Assembly (NCBI RefSeq): GCF_000682735.1
Contig: NZ_AWFD01000035.1
Location: 62,001-126,000, forward strand
Source of the DNA: Hyphomonas sp. CY54-11-8
GTDB lineage: Bacteria; Pseudomonadota; Alphaproteobacteria; Caulobacterales; Hyphomonadaceae
DNA: 64,000 nucleotides
Reading direction: 5' to 3'
Every line of letters starts with the position of its first letter. Position 1 is the first letter of the stretch. The notes below the pieces were generated by a model. That model was not told the origin of the DNA, did no database searches, and worked only from the letters and a program-made list of their open reading frames with translations. Shown here piece by piece: positions 16,135 to 27,198 of the stretch. Position numbers and translations under genes: made by a program.

Positions 16135-16782
16135 TTAGTCTTCTTTCTCTTCGCCGCCTTCTTCTTCAGCAGCTTCCTCTTCGCCAGCCTCGGCAGAGGT
16201 GTCATCGGCCTTGGCCGAGCGGCCGGCGATGGTGGCGATGGTGAAGTCACGGTCGGTGATGGTCGGCTCGGCATCGCTCGGCAGGGCGATGTCGGAGATT
16301 TTCACGTTGTCGCCGATTTCCAGTTTGGAAACGTCGGCTTCCAGCGATTCCGGAATGTGGCCGGCCGGAACGAGCAGTTCGACCGCGTGGCGAACCACGT
16401 TGAGCGTGCCACCCTTCTTGAGGCCCGGGGAGACTTCCTCACCCACGAAGTGCACAACCACTTCGACCTTGATCTTCTGCTTGGCGTCGACGCGGAACAG
16501 GTCCACGTGCATCGGCTGGTCGGAGACCGGGTGCATCTGGATCGCCTGCGGGATCACCAGCTGCTTTTCGCCATTGTGAACGAGCGTTGCGGTGGAAGAC
16601 AGGAAGTGACCGGTTTCGATGGCCTTCTGAACTTCATTCCGCTTCAGGCTGATCGCCACCGGATCCTTGCCGCCGCCATAGAGGACGCCGGGCACGAGGC
16701 CTTGCTTGCGGGCTTCACGGGCGCCGCCGGTGCCGACGCGCTCACGCAGTTCGACATTGAAGGTAATCTGTTGTTTTGACAT
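16135..16782 (-). CDS. rplY: 50S ribosomal protein bL25, long (Ctc) form
   Basis: This ribosomal protein binds 5S rRNA. The 215-residue length shows the long form, with an N-terminal 5S-binding domain (FNVELRERVGTGGAREARKQGLVPGVLYGG) and a C-terminal TL5 domain, followed by a highly acidic tail rich in Glu. The frame is open further upstream, but MSKQQITFNVELRERVG is the family start, preceded by a purine-rich site (GAAAGGAAAAACA). A strong terminator follows it. Confidence 0.95.
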   Translation of the reverse strand: MSKQQITFNVELRERVGTGGAREARKQGLVPGVLYGGGKDPVAISLKRNEVQKAIETGHFLSSTATLVHNGEKQLVIPQAIQMHPVSDQPMHVDLFRVDAKQKIKVEVVVHFVGEEVSPGLKKGGTLNVVRHAVELLVPAGHIPESLEADVSKLEIGDNVKISDIALPSDAEPTITDRDFTIATIAGRSAKADDTSAEAGEEEAAEEEGGEEKED

Positions 16783-17043
16783 TGTTTTTCCTTTCGCCCT
16801 CGACTCCGCCCCGCCTTTGCGGTGAGGTGAGAAGCTGACACGAACGGCCTTGCGCCGTCGTTTCTGAAGGCGCGCAGGTAGCCCATACGCCCTGTATTGG
16901 CAAGGGTTTACGGCAGGTTCCGCCGGTGCGCCTGCAACGCTTTCCTTTCGCTGACATTCATTCGGATTTCCCCTCAGACCAAGGTCGGGGATGGTGATGG
17001 GCACAAATCGCGTAAACTGCTGAAAAGAATACGGGAGGAAAAG

Positions 17044-17247
17044 ATGCTGAAATCGCATGTGATGATGGCTTTCGGCCTGCTGATGATCGCGATTTATGCG
17101 GTGCGTCTCGCGTCAGGCTTCAGCTTGTCGAACGGGGTGGATCTCGGTGAGGTCTACCTGATCGGCGGGTTGGGACTAGCCGGGGCGCTGCTGTGGAGTG
17201 GCTGGAAAGAGCGCCGGCACGCGAAGCGCATCCGTCAGGAAAGTTAA
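17044..17247 (+). CDS. small membrane protein, 67 residues
   Basis: I do not recognise a family. The protein has two likely membrane helices (about 5-22, VMMAFGLLMIAIYAVRLA, and about 38-53) and a short basic tail KERRHAKRIRQES, which should lie in the cytoplasm by the positive-inside rule. A good ribosome binding site GGGAGG lies seven bases before the ATG. The gene is followed directly by a strong terminator, so it is probably a single-gene transcript. It precedes the acetate symporter genes but is separated from them by that terminator. Confidence 0.7.
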   Translation: MLKSHVMMAFGLLMIAIYAVRLASGFSLSNGVDLGEVYLIGGLGLAGALLWSGWKERRHAKRIRQES

Positions 17248-17256
17248 GACCAAAGT

Positions 17257-17280
17257 GGGGCTGTCTGAGACAGCCCCTTT
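17257..17280 (+). terminator. rho-independent terminator
   Basis: GGGGCTGTC-TGA-GACAGCCCC is a perfect 9-bp stem followed by TTT. It lies ten bases after the stop of the small membrane protein gene. Confidence 0.8.
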
Positions 17281-17382
17281 GCGTCAGCGTACAACCTGCG
17301 GCTGCCGCACCCAAACAACAAGAACGGCCAAAGAAGCCGGATAAGGCATTGGCCAAATAGGCTAAGGGAGGAAACGGAAACA

Positions 17383-17649
17383 ATGACTCACAACATCAAA
17401 GAGATCGATGCGAAAGGGTACTGGCGCGACGTCGTCAAGCTGACCCTGAGCCTTCTCGCCATCTGGTTCATCGTGTCGTACGGGGCAGGCATCCTGTTCC
17501 GCAGCGTGCTCGACCAGGTGTCGATCGGTGGCGCGCCCCTTGGGTTCTGGTTCGCACAGAACGGATCCATCTACGTCTTCGTGGGGCTGATCTTCTATTA
17601 CTGCCGGGCGATGAACCGCCTGGAGAAGAAATACGGCGTGGAGGCCTGA
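17383..17649 (+). CDS. DUF4212 small subunit of a sodium/solute symporter
   Basis: This 88-residue membrane protein starts MTHNIKEIDAKGYWRDVVKLT and has two predicted helices (about 20-42 and 55-76). A short loop (GGAPLGFWFAQNGSIYVF) and a cytoplasmic end YCRAMNRLEKKYGVEA follow. This is the DUF4212 family, encoded directly upstream of VC_2705-type solute:sodium symporters and thought to act with them. The symporter gene starts four bases after this stop. A GGGAGG site precedes the ATG. Confidence 0.9.
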   Translation: MTHNIKEIDAKGYWRDVVKLTLSLLAIWFIVSYGAGILFRSVLDQVSIGGAPLGFWFAQNGSIYVFVGLIFYYCRAMNRLEKKYGVEA

Positions 17650-17653
17650 GACG

Positions 17654-19420
17654 ATGGACGAGCAATTCTGGACCTATTTCTGGGTCGTCCTGACTTTCGG
17701 GACCTATATCGGCATCGCCATCTGGGCGCGCGCCGGTTCGACCGACGATTTCTATGTCGCCGGACACGATGTTCACCCCACCGTCAACGGCATGGCCACG
17801 GCAGCTGACTGGATGTCGGCGGCCTCCTTCCTGTCGATGGCGGGCCTGATTGCCTTCATGGGTTATGGCGGCTCCGTCTACCTGATGGGCTGGACCGGCG
17901 GTTACGTCCTGCTGGCCCTGCTGCTGGCACCCTTCTTGCGTGAGTTCGGAAAGTTCACCGTGCCGGACTTTGTGGGGGACCGCTATTACTCGACCACGGC
18001 CCGCCTGATCGCAGTCGTCTGTGCACTGTTCGTTTCGTTCACTTACATTGCCGGGCAGATGAAAGGCGTGGGCGTGGCCTTCTCGGGCTTCCTGGGCGTC
18101 GAGTTCAACACCGGCATCATGGTCGGCATGGCGATCGTGTTCGTCTATGCTGTCCTCGGCGGCATGAAGGGCGTCACCTATACGCAGGTCGCACAATATG
18201 TCGTGCTGATTTTCGCCTATACGGTGCCCGCGATCTTCATTTCACTGATCGTCACCGGAAACCCGATCCCGCAGCTTGGCTTCATCTCCAATGTGAAGGG
18301 TGAGGACATCTCCATGCTTGGCAAGCTGAACACCGTCGTGACGGATCTCGGCTTCCTGGAATACACGCAGACTGACAAGTCCATGCTCGACGTGATCGCC
18401 ATCACCGGCGCGCTGATGTTCGGCACGGCAGGTCTGCCGCACGTGATCATCCGCTTCTTCACCGTGTCGAGCGCAGGCGCTGCCCGCGTGTCGGCCGGCT
18501 GGGCGCTGGTGTTCATTGCGCTGCTCTACACGACGGCCCCGGCGGTCGCATCGCTGGCCCGTCTCAACTTCATCGATACGGTGAACGAGGCGACCTATAT
18601 CACATCCGATGCCGACTATGACACAGAAGCGGCCGCCATCGTGGCCGAGGGCGGCAAGCCGATCCCGAAATGGTTCAAGGACTGGGAAAAGATAGGCTTG
18701 CTTGAGGTGACCGACAAGAATGGCGACGGCGTCGTCCAGTACCGGGCCGGTGCGGACAATGAAGTCACCAAGCTGGACCGCGACATCATCGTGACGGCCA
18801 ACCCGTCCATCGCAGGCCTCCCGGCCTGGGTGATCGGCCTCGTCGTGGCAGGCGGCCTTGCGGCGGCCCTGTCGACAGCGGCGGGTCTCCTGATGGTGAT
18901 CTCGTCCTCTGTCAGCCACGATCTCTGCCGGCGGACCTTCTTCAAGGGCATGACCGACAAGCAGGAGCTGCTGACGGCCCGCGGCGCAGCTGCAGGTGCG
19001 GTGGTCCTGGCCGGGATCATGGGGATGAACACTTCTGCACTTGGCTTCGTGGCGCAGGTGGTGGCATTCGCCTTCGGCTTGGCGGCAGCCTCGCTGTTCC
19101 CGGTCATTGTGCTCGGCATCTTCTGGAAGCGGATGAACCGTGAAGGCGCCATCGCGTCCATGCTGACCGGTCTCATCACCACCTTCTGGTACATCTACCA
19201 CTTTAAGTTCGTGGATACGGATGCCTCGCACTGGTGGCTCGGTGTGTCGCCTGAAGGGATCGGCTTTGTGTTCATGTTCCTGTCGCTGACTGTCGGCGTC
19301 GTGGTTGCCCTGGTGACCGCACCTCCGCCGCAGGACATCCAGGACCTTGTGGAAGACATCCGCGTGCCGGGGACCCGTACCCCACACGGCATCGCCGATG
19401 CGGAAATGCTGCCCGATTAA
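17654..19420 (+). CDS. solute:sodium symporter, VC_2705/ActP-like (probable acetate or short-chain carboxylate uptake)
   Basis: The 588-residue SSS-family transporter has about 13 membrane helices. Features include FYVAGHDVHPTVNGMATAADWMSAASFLSMAGL, typical of the ActP branch, FTYIAGQMKGVGVAFSGFLGV, and ALSTAAGLLMVISSSVSHDL, the Na+-site region. An insert of about 70 hydrophilic residues (around 300-370) is usual for this branch. Carboxylate uptake is inferred from DUF4212 upstream and from the CrbS-type kinase and acetyl-CoA synthetase nearby. A strong terminator follows at 19451. Confidence 0.88.
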   Translation: MDEQFWTYFWVVLTFGTYIGIAIWARAGSTDDFYVAGHDVHPTVNGMATAADWMSAASFLSMAGLIAFMGYGGSVYLMGWTGGYVLLALLLAPFLREFGKFTVPDFVGDRYYSTTARLIAVVCALFVSFTYIAGQMKGVGVAFSGFLGVEFNTGIMVGMAIVFVYAVLGGMKGVTYTQVAQYVVLIFAYTVPAIFISLIVTGNPIPQLGFISNVKGEDISMLGKLNTVVTDLGFLEYTQTDKSMLDVIAITGALMFGTAGLPHVIIRFFTVSSAGAARVSAGWALVFIALLYTTAPAVASLARLNFIDTVNEATYITSDADYDTEAAAIVAEGGKPIPKWFKDWEKIGLLEVTDKNGDGVVQYRAGADNEVTKLDRDIIVTANPSIAGLPAWVIGLVVAGGLAAALSTAAGLLMVISSSVSHDLCRRTFFKGMTDKQELLTARGAAAGAVVLAGIMGMNTSALGFVAQVVAFAFGLAAASLFPVIVLGIFWKRMNREGAIASMLTGLITTFWYIYHFKFVDTDASHWWLGVSPEGIGFVFMFLSLTVGVVVALVTAPPPQDIQDLVEDIRVPGTRTPHGIADAEMLPD

Positions 19421-19450
19421 GAAGGCAGCAGCCTGTAACCTTCCTGAACT

Positions 19451-19481
19451 GGGCGGTCCGAGGCAGCGGACCGCCCTTTTT
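19451..19481 (+). terminator. rho-independent terminator of the symporter operon
   Basis: GGGCGGTCCG pairs with CGGACCGCCC across a six-base loop, followed by TTTTT. It separates the symporter pair from the sensor kinase gene. Confidence 0.9.
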
Positions 19482-19573
19482 GGCTTTCCGCTCCGGACTT
19501 GGACCAGACTTTGGGCGAACTTGCCAGATGGGCGCCCGCCGGGTGAAGATCGGCTCTCAAGGAGTAATCGTCC

Positions 19574-22500
19574 ATGCCAGTCTGGCTGATCGTCGGGGCA
19601 ACGGGGCTGTATGTGTTCGGCCTGTTCGCCATCGCCTGGCGGGGCGACCGGCGTGCGCGGGACCCGGCGGCGACGCATAGCCCGTACACCTACGCGCTGG
19701 CGTTGGCCGTCTATTGCACCTCGTGGACCTTCTTCGGCGCGGTCGGAACGTCCGCCACGAACGGGTGGGACTATCTCGCCATCTATCTCGGCCCGGCGCT
19801 GGTTTTCCTGTTCCTGCCGGACCTGATCCGCCGCATCGGCAATGTTGCCCAGCGCGAGAGTATCTCGTCCCTGTCGGACTTCCTGTCGGCCCGGTACGGC
19901 AAGAGCCGCGGGGTCGGCGCGCTGGCGGCGCTTGCAGCTGTGGCTGGCAGCCTGCCTTACATCGCGCTGCAGCTGAAATCCGTCGGCATGAGCTTCCAGG
20001 CGCTGGCCTATGGCGCGGAGAATGCGGGCGGACGGCCCGCCAGCCAGACCGTGCTGTTTACAGCGCTCGCCATGGGCGTGTTCGCCATCCTGTTCGGCGC
20101 CCGACAGTCCGATGCAACGCGCCGCAATGCCGGCCTGATGCAGGTGCTGGCGCTGGAAGCGATGATCAAACTCGTGGCGCTGGTCGCCGTCGCGGCCTTG
20201 TCCCTCTCGCTGATCACGTCGCCGGACATTGAAGTCCCGCCGCAGGCGACGGAACCCTTTGCCGGAGGGCTCCTCTCGCAGCGCATGATCACGACCACGC
20301 TCCTGTCCATGTGCGCCATTATCTGCCTGCCGCGCCAGTTCCATGTCGCCGTCATCGAGCGACGCAATCCACAGGAAGTGCAGACCGCGCGCATCGTGTT
20401 TGTGGCGTACCTCGCCGTGACCAGCGCGGTGGTGATCCCGATCACGATTGCCGGCCTGTCGACGCTGGGCGCGGATGTGCCGCCGGACCTGTTCGTGCTC
20501 GACCTGCCGCTTGCCCGCGATAACGGACTGCTGGCCCTGTTCGTGTTCCTCGGCGGCTTCTCGGCGGCGACCGGCATGGTCATCGTCTCCAGCGTGGCGC
20601 TGTCGACCATGGTGACGAATGATTTGATTGTGCCGGCGGTCATGCAGACCGGCCGGTTCGCCAGCCTTGGCGGCAATTCCGGCGCGCGCCTCACCATGAT
20701 CCGCCGCGGTGTGATCATCGTCATCGTGTTGTGCGCCTATGGCTATTACCGGCTGGCCGGGACGGGCGAAGCGCTGGCGCAGATCGGCCTCCTGTCATTT
20801 GCGGCGGCGGCCCAGTTCGCCCCGGCCCTGATCGGTGCCGTCTATTGGCGCAGCGGACGTCGGGCGGGCGTCGTGTGGGGGCTGGCCCTCGGCATGGGCC
20901 TCTGGGCCTACACGCTGTTCTTGCCGGCTATCCTGCAGCCGGACCGGATGGCGGCCGCTGTGCCGGGCTGGCTGGATCCTCACGCCCTGTTCGGCGCCCG
21001 GTTCGACGACAGCCTGATCCATGGCGTGGTGTGGAGCCTCGGCGCCAATATCGCAGCCTATGTGATCCTGTCGCTCCGCTCGCGTGAGCGTCTGCGGGAC
21101 AAGGTCCAGTCATCGGTCTTTGTGGGTGACGCTGAAAGGCTGGGTCATACCGAGACCGGCACGTCAGACACAGTGGCTTCCGTGACGCCGAACGGGCTGA
21201 AAACGCTCGCCTCCCGCTTCCTCAATCCGGAAGCGGTCGAGCACGCCTTTGCGGACTTCGAGCGCGTGTCGGGAGTTCCGGCATCGGGCGATGGCCCGGC
21301 GGACTGGCAACTCGTTCAGCGGACGGAACGCCTGCTTGCCTCGGCGCTGGGAGCATCCTCTGCGCGGGTCGTGCTGGCTTCGGCCATCGGTGGCAATCAG
21401 GTGGCCCTGCGGGATGTCCTGTCCATGCTGGACCACAAGACGCAGGCCGAACGCTTCGACAGGCATATGCTGCAGTCCATGCTGGAGAATATCTCGCAAG
21501 GCATTTCCGTTGTGGATTCCGACCAGCGGCTAGTCGCCTGGAATTCGGCCTATCTCGACCTGTTCCATTATCCGAACGATCTCGTGGCGGTTGGCACGCC
21601 TGTGGCGAAACTGATCGAGTACAATCTGAAATCCGGCTGGATCGAGGGTGATCCCGCCGAGGAGGCCCGCCGCCGAGTCGCGCATATGCGGTCCGGGCGC
21701 CAGCACACCTATGAGCGGCGCAATCCGGACGGCCGCTATCTCCGCATTGTCGGCAATCCGACCCCGGGCGGCGGCTATGTGACGACCTTCACCGACATCA
21801 CGGAGGACAAGCTGCGCGAGCGGGCGCTGATCGAGGCAAACGAAACGCTGGAGACGCGGGTCCGCGAGCGCACGCACGATCTGGAAGAGATGGCGCAGGA
21901 CTTGGACCTCGCCCGCCGCGACGCGGAAGGCGCGAATGCCTCCAAGACGCGCTTCCTCGCAGCAGCCAGCCATGACCTGTTGCAGCCGCTGAATGCGGCG
22001 CGTCTGTTCCTCGGATCCATCCGTGCGGACGAGCAGGGGCAGGGACTGGTCTCGCGGGCCGACAAGGCCATTCAGTCTGCGGATGAACTGATCCGCGGCC
22101 TTCTGGATATCTCCCGGCTGGATCATGGAAGCATCGCACCGAAACCGGTGCAGCTGCCTGTCGGCCCCTTACTAGAGGATCTGGTGGAAGAGGCCATGCC
22201 CATGGCTGAACAGGCCGGAATCGAAATGCGGATCGCGCCGTCGAGTCTTGTGGTGGAAGCCGATCCGGATTTCCTAAAAAGCATCCTGCGCAACTTCATC
22301 TCGAACGCCCGCCGATATACGCGCGAAGGCGCCGTGCTGGTTGGCGCCCGGCGCCGCGGGGACATGGCTCGGATCGAGGTCTGGGATACCGGGCCGGGCA
22401 TTCCGGCCGACAGCCTGCCGCTGATCTTCGAGGAGTTCCGGCGGTTTGAAGACACCGACAATACAGGCATCCGGGGCGCCGGTCTCGGCTTGCCGGTTTC

Positions 22501-23029
22501 GAAACGCCTGGCAGATCTGATGGATGCCAAAATCAATATCCGTTCGGTGCCGGGCCGGGGCAGCGTCTTCTCCGTCGCGGTACCGCTGGCGGCCAAGCAA
22601 GGGAAACGCAAACGCTCTGTCTCCAAAACGGCCCCGCGAAAGCCCGTGAGCCTCGCCGATCTGAACGTGCTGGTGGTCGATGACGAGGCCGCCATTGTTG
22701 ACGGAATGACCGCGCTGCTGACCGGCTGGTGCTGCAAGGTGCGCGGCGCCCGCTCCGTGGCCGAGGCGCAGGGCTGGCTGGAGGCGGAAAGCTTCGATGC
22801 CATGATCGCTGACCTGAACCTGCAGGATGCCGTCGACGGCTTCGACCTGATCGCCATGAGCCGTCCAAAACTCGCATCGCCTGGCAATGTCCTGCTGCTG
22901 ACCGCGGCGGCGAATGAGGCGGTGCGCACGCAGGCAGAGATCGACGGCATCGCCATGCTGCGCAAACCGGCTGCGCCGGACGATATCCGCCGTTTCCTCG
23001 AAGACCTCGCGCAAAACGTAACCACCTGA
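19574..23029 (+). CDS. crbS: CrbS-type hybrid histidine kinase (SSS transporter domain, STAC, PAS, HisKA, HATPase, receiver)
   Basis: The 1151-residue sensor joins a solute-symporter membrane domain (about 1-500, 12-13 helices) to signalling domains. A linker with TLASRFLNPEAVEHAFADFE (about 535-560) fits a STAC domain. A PAS domain spans about 635-750 (NISQGISVVDSDQRLVAWN). The HisKA motif FLAAASHDLLQPLNAARLF holds the phospho-acceptor His800, followed by ATPase boxes DTGPGIP and GAGLGLPVSKRLADLM. A C-terminal receiver has VLVVDDEAA and phospho-acceptor Asp1080 (DAMIADLNLQDA). In Vibrio and Pseudomonas CrbS works with CrbR to switch on acetyl-CoA synthetase. Here the regulator gene converges nine bases away and acs lies 2.2 kb beyond. 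Confidence 0.9.
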   Translation: MPVWLIVGATGLYVFGLFAIAWRGDRRARDPAATHSPYTYALALAVYCTSWTFFGAVGTSATNGWDYLAIYLGPALVFLFLPDLIRRIGNVAQRESISSLSDFLSARYGKSRGVGALAALAAVAGSLPYIALQLKSVGMSFQALAYGAENAGGRPASQTVLFTALAMGVFAILFGARQSDATRRNAGLMQVLALEAMIKLVALVAVAALSLSLITSPDIEVPPQATEPFAGGLLSQRMITTTLLSMCAIICLPRQFHVAVIERRNPQEVQTARIVFVAYLAVTSAVVIPITIAGLSTLGADVPPDLFVLDLPLARDNGLLALFVFLGGFSAATGMVIVSSVALSTMVTNDLIVPAVMQTGRFASLGGNSGARLTMIRRGVIIVIVLCAYGYYRLAGTGEALAQIGLLSFAAAAQFAPALIGAVYWRSGRRAGVVWGLALGMGLWAYTLFLPAILQPDRMAAAVPGWLDPHALFGARFDDSLIHGVVWSLGANIAAYVILSLRSRERLRDKVQSSVFVGDAERLGHTETGTSDTVASVTPNGLKTLASRFLNPEAVEHAFADFERVSGVPASGDGPADWQLVQRTERLLASALGASSARVVLASAIGGNQVALRDVLSMLDHKTQAERFDRHMLQSMLENISQGISVVDSDQRLVAWNSAYLDLFHYPNDLVAVGTPVAKLIEYNLKSGWIEGDPAEEARRRVAHMRSGRQHTYERRNPDGRYLRIVGNPTPGGGYVTTFTDITEDKLRERALIEANETLETRVRERTHDLEEMAQDLDLARRDAEGANASKTRFLAAASHDLLQPLNAARLFLGSIRADEQGQGLVSRADKAIQSADELIRGLLDISRLDHGSIAPKPVQLPVGPLLEDLVEEAMPMAEQAGIEMRIAPSSLVVEADPDFLKSILRNFISNARRYTREGAVLVGARRRGDMARIEVWDTGPGIPADSLPLIFEEFRRFEDTDNTGIRGAGLGLPVSKRLADLMDAKINIRSVPGRGSVFSVAVPLAAKQGKRKRSVSKTAPRKPVSLADLNVLVVDDEAAIVDGMTALLTGWCCKVRGARSVAEAQGWLEAESFDAMIADLNLQDAVDGFDLIAMSRPKLASPGNVLLLTAAANEAVRTQAEIDGIAMLRKPAAPDDIRRFLEDLAQNVTT

Positions 23030-23037
23030 CGGCAGGA

Positions 23038-23670
23038 TCAGAGCGAGGTGGCTTCCTTGTAGATGAGCAGCGCCTGCGTGCGGTTGTTGGCGCCCAGCTT
23101 GCGGAAGATCGCCGTCATGTGCGCCTTCACCGTGGCGACCGAAATATCCATCTCATAGGCAATCTGCTTGTTCAGCAGGCCGTCATTGAGACCGGACAGA
23201 ACCTTGCGCTGGGCGGGTGTCAGGTCCGCCACGCGGGCAAGGAGTTCTTCCCGGTTGGCATCGGCAGCATCATTCGCTGGTGGGAACCATTGCCCGCCGT
23301 CCAGTGCCGTGGCGAGCGCGGCGGAGAGGTCCTCCATCGACATGCTCTTGGGCAGGTATCCGGCCGCGCCAAGCGCCCGGGCCGTGCCAAATGCCTGAGA
23401 CGCGTCGGTCGCGGAAACCACGACAATCGGGCAAGCAGGGCCCGCCGCCATCAGCCGAGTCAGTCCGTCGAATTCCTGCGTATCGCCGAGGGTGAGGTCC
23501 AGCAAGATCAGGTCGAAGCGTTGCTCTTTTACCTTGGAAAGCGCCTCCGCCAGGCTGCTGGCGTGCTGCGCGGTCGCGCCATCCGGAAAAGCCGTGCCAA
23601 GCGCTGCTTCGAGCGCGTCACGGAACAATGGATGATCGTCCACGATCAGGACGGTCGGAACCAGCCCCAT
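23038..23670 (-). CDS. crbR: CrbR-type response regulator, receiver plus LuxR helix-turn-helix
   Basis: The 210-residue regulator has an N-terminal receiver (TVLIVDDHPLFRDALEAALG, phospho-acceptor Asp58 in LILLDLTLG, conserved Lys in YLPKSMS). A C-terminal LuxR/FixJ-type DNA-binding domain follows (LTPAQRKVLSGLNDGLLNKQIAYEMDISVATVKAHM). An upstream extension to 23766 is open, but MGLVPTVLIVDDHP is the natural start. The gene converges with crbS and diverges from the porin-acs operon, the expected arrangement for a regulator of acs. Confidence 0.88.
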   Translation of the reverse strand: MGLVPTVLIVDDHPLFRDALEAALGTAFPDGATAQHASSLAEALSKVKEQRFDLILLDLTLGDTQEFDGLTRLMAAGPACPIVVVSATDASQAFGTARALGAAGYLPKSMSMEDLSAALATALDGGQWFPPANDAADANREELLARVADLTPAQRKVLSGLNDGLLNKQIAYEMDISVATVKAHMTAIFRKLGANNRTQALLIYKEATSL

Positions 23671-23765
23671 TCTATCTGCCTCCCCGAGCGCCGCGGGTTC
23701 CCTGACCTGCAGTCTGCATCCTGTTAGGGGAACCATACCCCCACGGAAAGGGATGTCGAGCACCA

Positions 23766-23781
23766 TTAGACTTTTGTCTTA
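23766..23781. promoter_or_regulatory. inverted repeat upstream of the porin-acs operon, candidate regulator site
   Basis: TTAGACTTTTGTCTTA has AGAC and GTCT arms around TTTT. It lies 91 bases upstream of the porin ATG and about 96 bases upstream of crbR, in the shared 186-bp control region. A nearby AGGGG...CCCCC pair (about 23727-23745) also stands out. CrbR or another activator could bind here; this is inference. Confidence 0.3.
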
Positions 23782-23856
23782 GCACCAATGGCCAATAGCG
23801 GCGTTTCCCCGCCGGAAGGATACTCCCTGAAAATAATAAGGCACGGGAGGAAACTG

Positions 23857-25152
23857 ATGCCACGGACAATTAGAGGTTTACTGCTGACGGCGTCTGTTGC
23901 GATCATGGCGCTGGCAGCAAACGCAGAACAGTCTGTCGAGGAGCGGATTGCTGCGCTTGAGGCAATGGTTGCGGAGCTGAAGTCCGAACTTGCGGCCGAA
24001 AAGGCGGACACGGACGCTGACATCGTCCGGATCGAGACAGTGGCCCAGCAGGCCGCGCCGGCAGCCGGTGCGCCGAAGACGGACGGTTTCCTTGTCGGGG
24101 ACACGACGCTGAAATTCGGTGGCATTGTCGACCTAGACGTCCACGCAACCTCCCTCAGCGATGGGGGCATCGCATCCACGTCAATTGCACGGGACTTCTA
24201 CATTCCGGGCGCGACGCCGATTGGCGGGGAGGGGACCGATTTCACGGACTTCACAGCCGAATCTTCGCGCTTCTTCCTTTCCGCCTCAAAGCCGGTCGGG
24301 GAAGACACGGTGCAAGGCTATATCGAAATGGACTTCCTCGGCTCCGGCCAGGGCAATGAACTCGTCTCCAACTCTTACTCGCCGCGCCTGCGCCGGGCCT
24401 TTGTGAAGTACGGTAGCTGGCTGGCAGGTCAGGAATGGTCGACCTTCCAGAACACGTCGGCCATTCCGGAGAGTGCGAGCTTCCTGATCCTGTCTGACGG
24501 CATGGTGTTCATCCGCCAGCCCCAGATCCGGTACACCAAGGGAAACTGGATGTTCGCTCTGGAGAACCCGAACACGACCACGCTGAACTCCGGCTCAAGG
24601 GATGAGAACCTCATTCCGGATGTCGTCGCCCGGTACAATTTTACCGGCGACTACGGCAACGTCTCGATCGCGGGTATTGCCCGCCAGCTGCGCGCGGATT
24701 TCGGCGCATCGGAGGATGAAACTTTCGGCTACGGCCTCAGCGTGTCCGGCAAGGTGAAGGCCGGCGAGAAGGACGACATCCGCTTCAATCTCGTCGGCGG
24801 GGAAGGGATCGGGCGCTATGTCGGTCTTGCGGCCAGCCGTTCCGCCGCGCTTGACACAAATGGCAAGCTGGAAGCCATTCCCAGCTATGGCGGCCTGATC
24901 GCCTGGCGCCATCCGTTCGGAGAAACCGCCCGTTTCAATGTCGGTTATTCCGGCCTGTTCGTCGACAATCCAAACTACCTCCCGGCGAACGCGACGACCA
25001 AGTCTGTGCAGTCCGCCTATGGTGCAATTCTGTGGGATGTCGCCCCGAAAGTGACCGTCGGTGTGGAGCTGCTTCACGGCATTCGCGAACTGGAATCCGG
25101 CGCGGATGGGTCGATCAGTCGCTTCACCTTCTCCACCAAATATGCATTCTGA
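23857..25152 (+). CDS. DcaP-like outer-membrane porin
   Basis: The 431-residue protein has a signal peptide ([23 protein letters not shown], cleavage after about residue 23). A short coiled-coil [22 protein letters not shown] follows, typical of DcaP trimers, and then a beta-barrel rich in alternating aromatic residues that ends in KYAF. The barrel start [14 protein letters not shown] and GQEWSTFQN and RQPQIRYT segments resemble DcaP porins, which pass small dicarboxylates and similar solutes. GGGAGG lies six bases before the ATG. acs begins 38 bases after the stop, so uptake and activation of a carboxylate appear to be cotranscribed. Confidence 0.85.
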   Translation: MPRTIRGLLLTASVAIMALAANAEQSVEERIAALEAMVAELKSELAAEKADTDADIVRIETVAQQAAPAAGAPKTDGFLVGDTTLKFGGIVDLDVHATSLSDGGIASTSIARDFYIPGATPIGGEGTDFTDFTAESSRFFLSASKPVGEDTVQGYIEMDFLGSGQGNELVSNSYSPRLRRAFVKYGSWLAGQEWSTFQNTSAIPESASFLILSDGMVFIRQPQIRYTKGNWMFALENPNTTTLNSGSRDENLIPDVVARYNFTGDYGNVSIAGIARQLRADFGASEDETFGYGLSVSGKVKAGEKDDIRFNLVGGEGIGRYVGLAASRSAALDTNGKLEAIPSYGGLIAWRHPFGETARFNVGYSGLFVDNPNYLPANATTKSVQSAYGAILWDVAPKVTVGVELLHGIRELESGADGSISRFTFSTKYAF

Positions 25153-25190
25153 TATCAGGACGAAAATTCATGCCCTACGAGGAAACAACC

Positions 25191-27140
<1,950 letters not shown>

Positions 27141-27166
27141 CGCGGCTCTGACCGGACAAAGAAATA

Positions 27167-27192
27167 GCCCCTGCATTCGCGGGGGCTTTTTT
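27167..27192 (+). terminator. rho-independent terminator of acs
   Basis: GCCCCTGC-ATTC-GCGGGGGC forms an 8-bp stem followed by six T residues. It lies between the convergent acs and chvG genes. Confidence 0.9.
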
Positions 27193-27198
27193 GTTGCC

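Noticed and set aside
18242..20344. A 700-codon minus-strand open frame over the symporter and crbS genes
   Set aside because: It lies opposite two well-supported genes, is very rich in Arg, Gly, His and Asp, and has no recognisable domain; it is a high-GC shadow frame.
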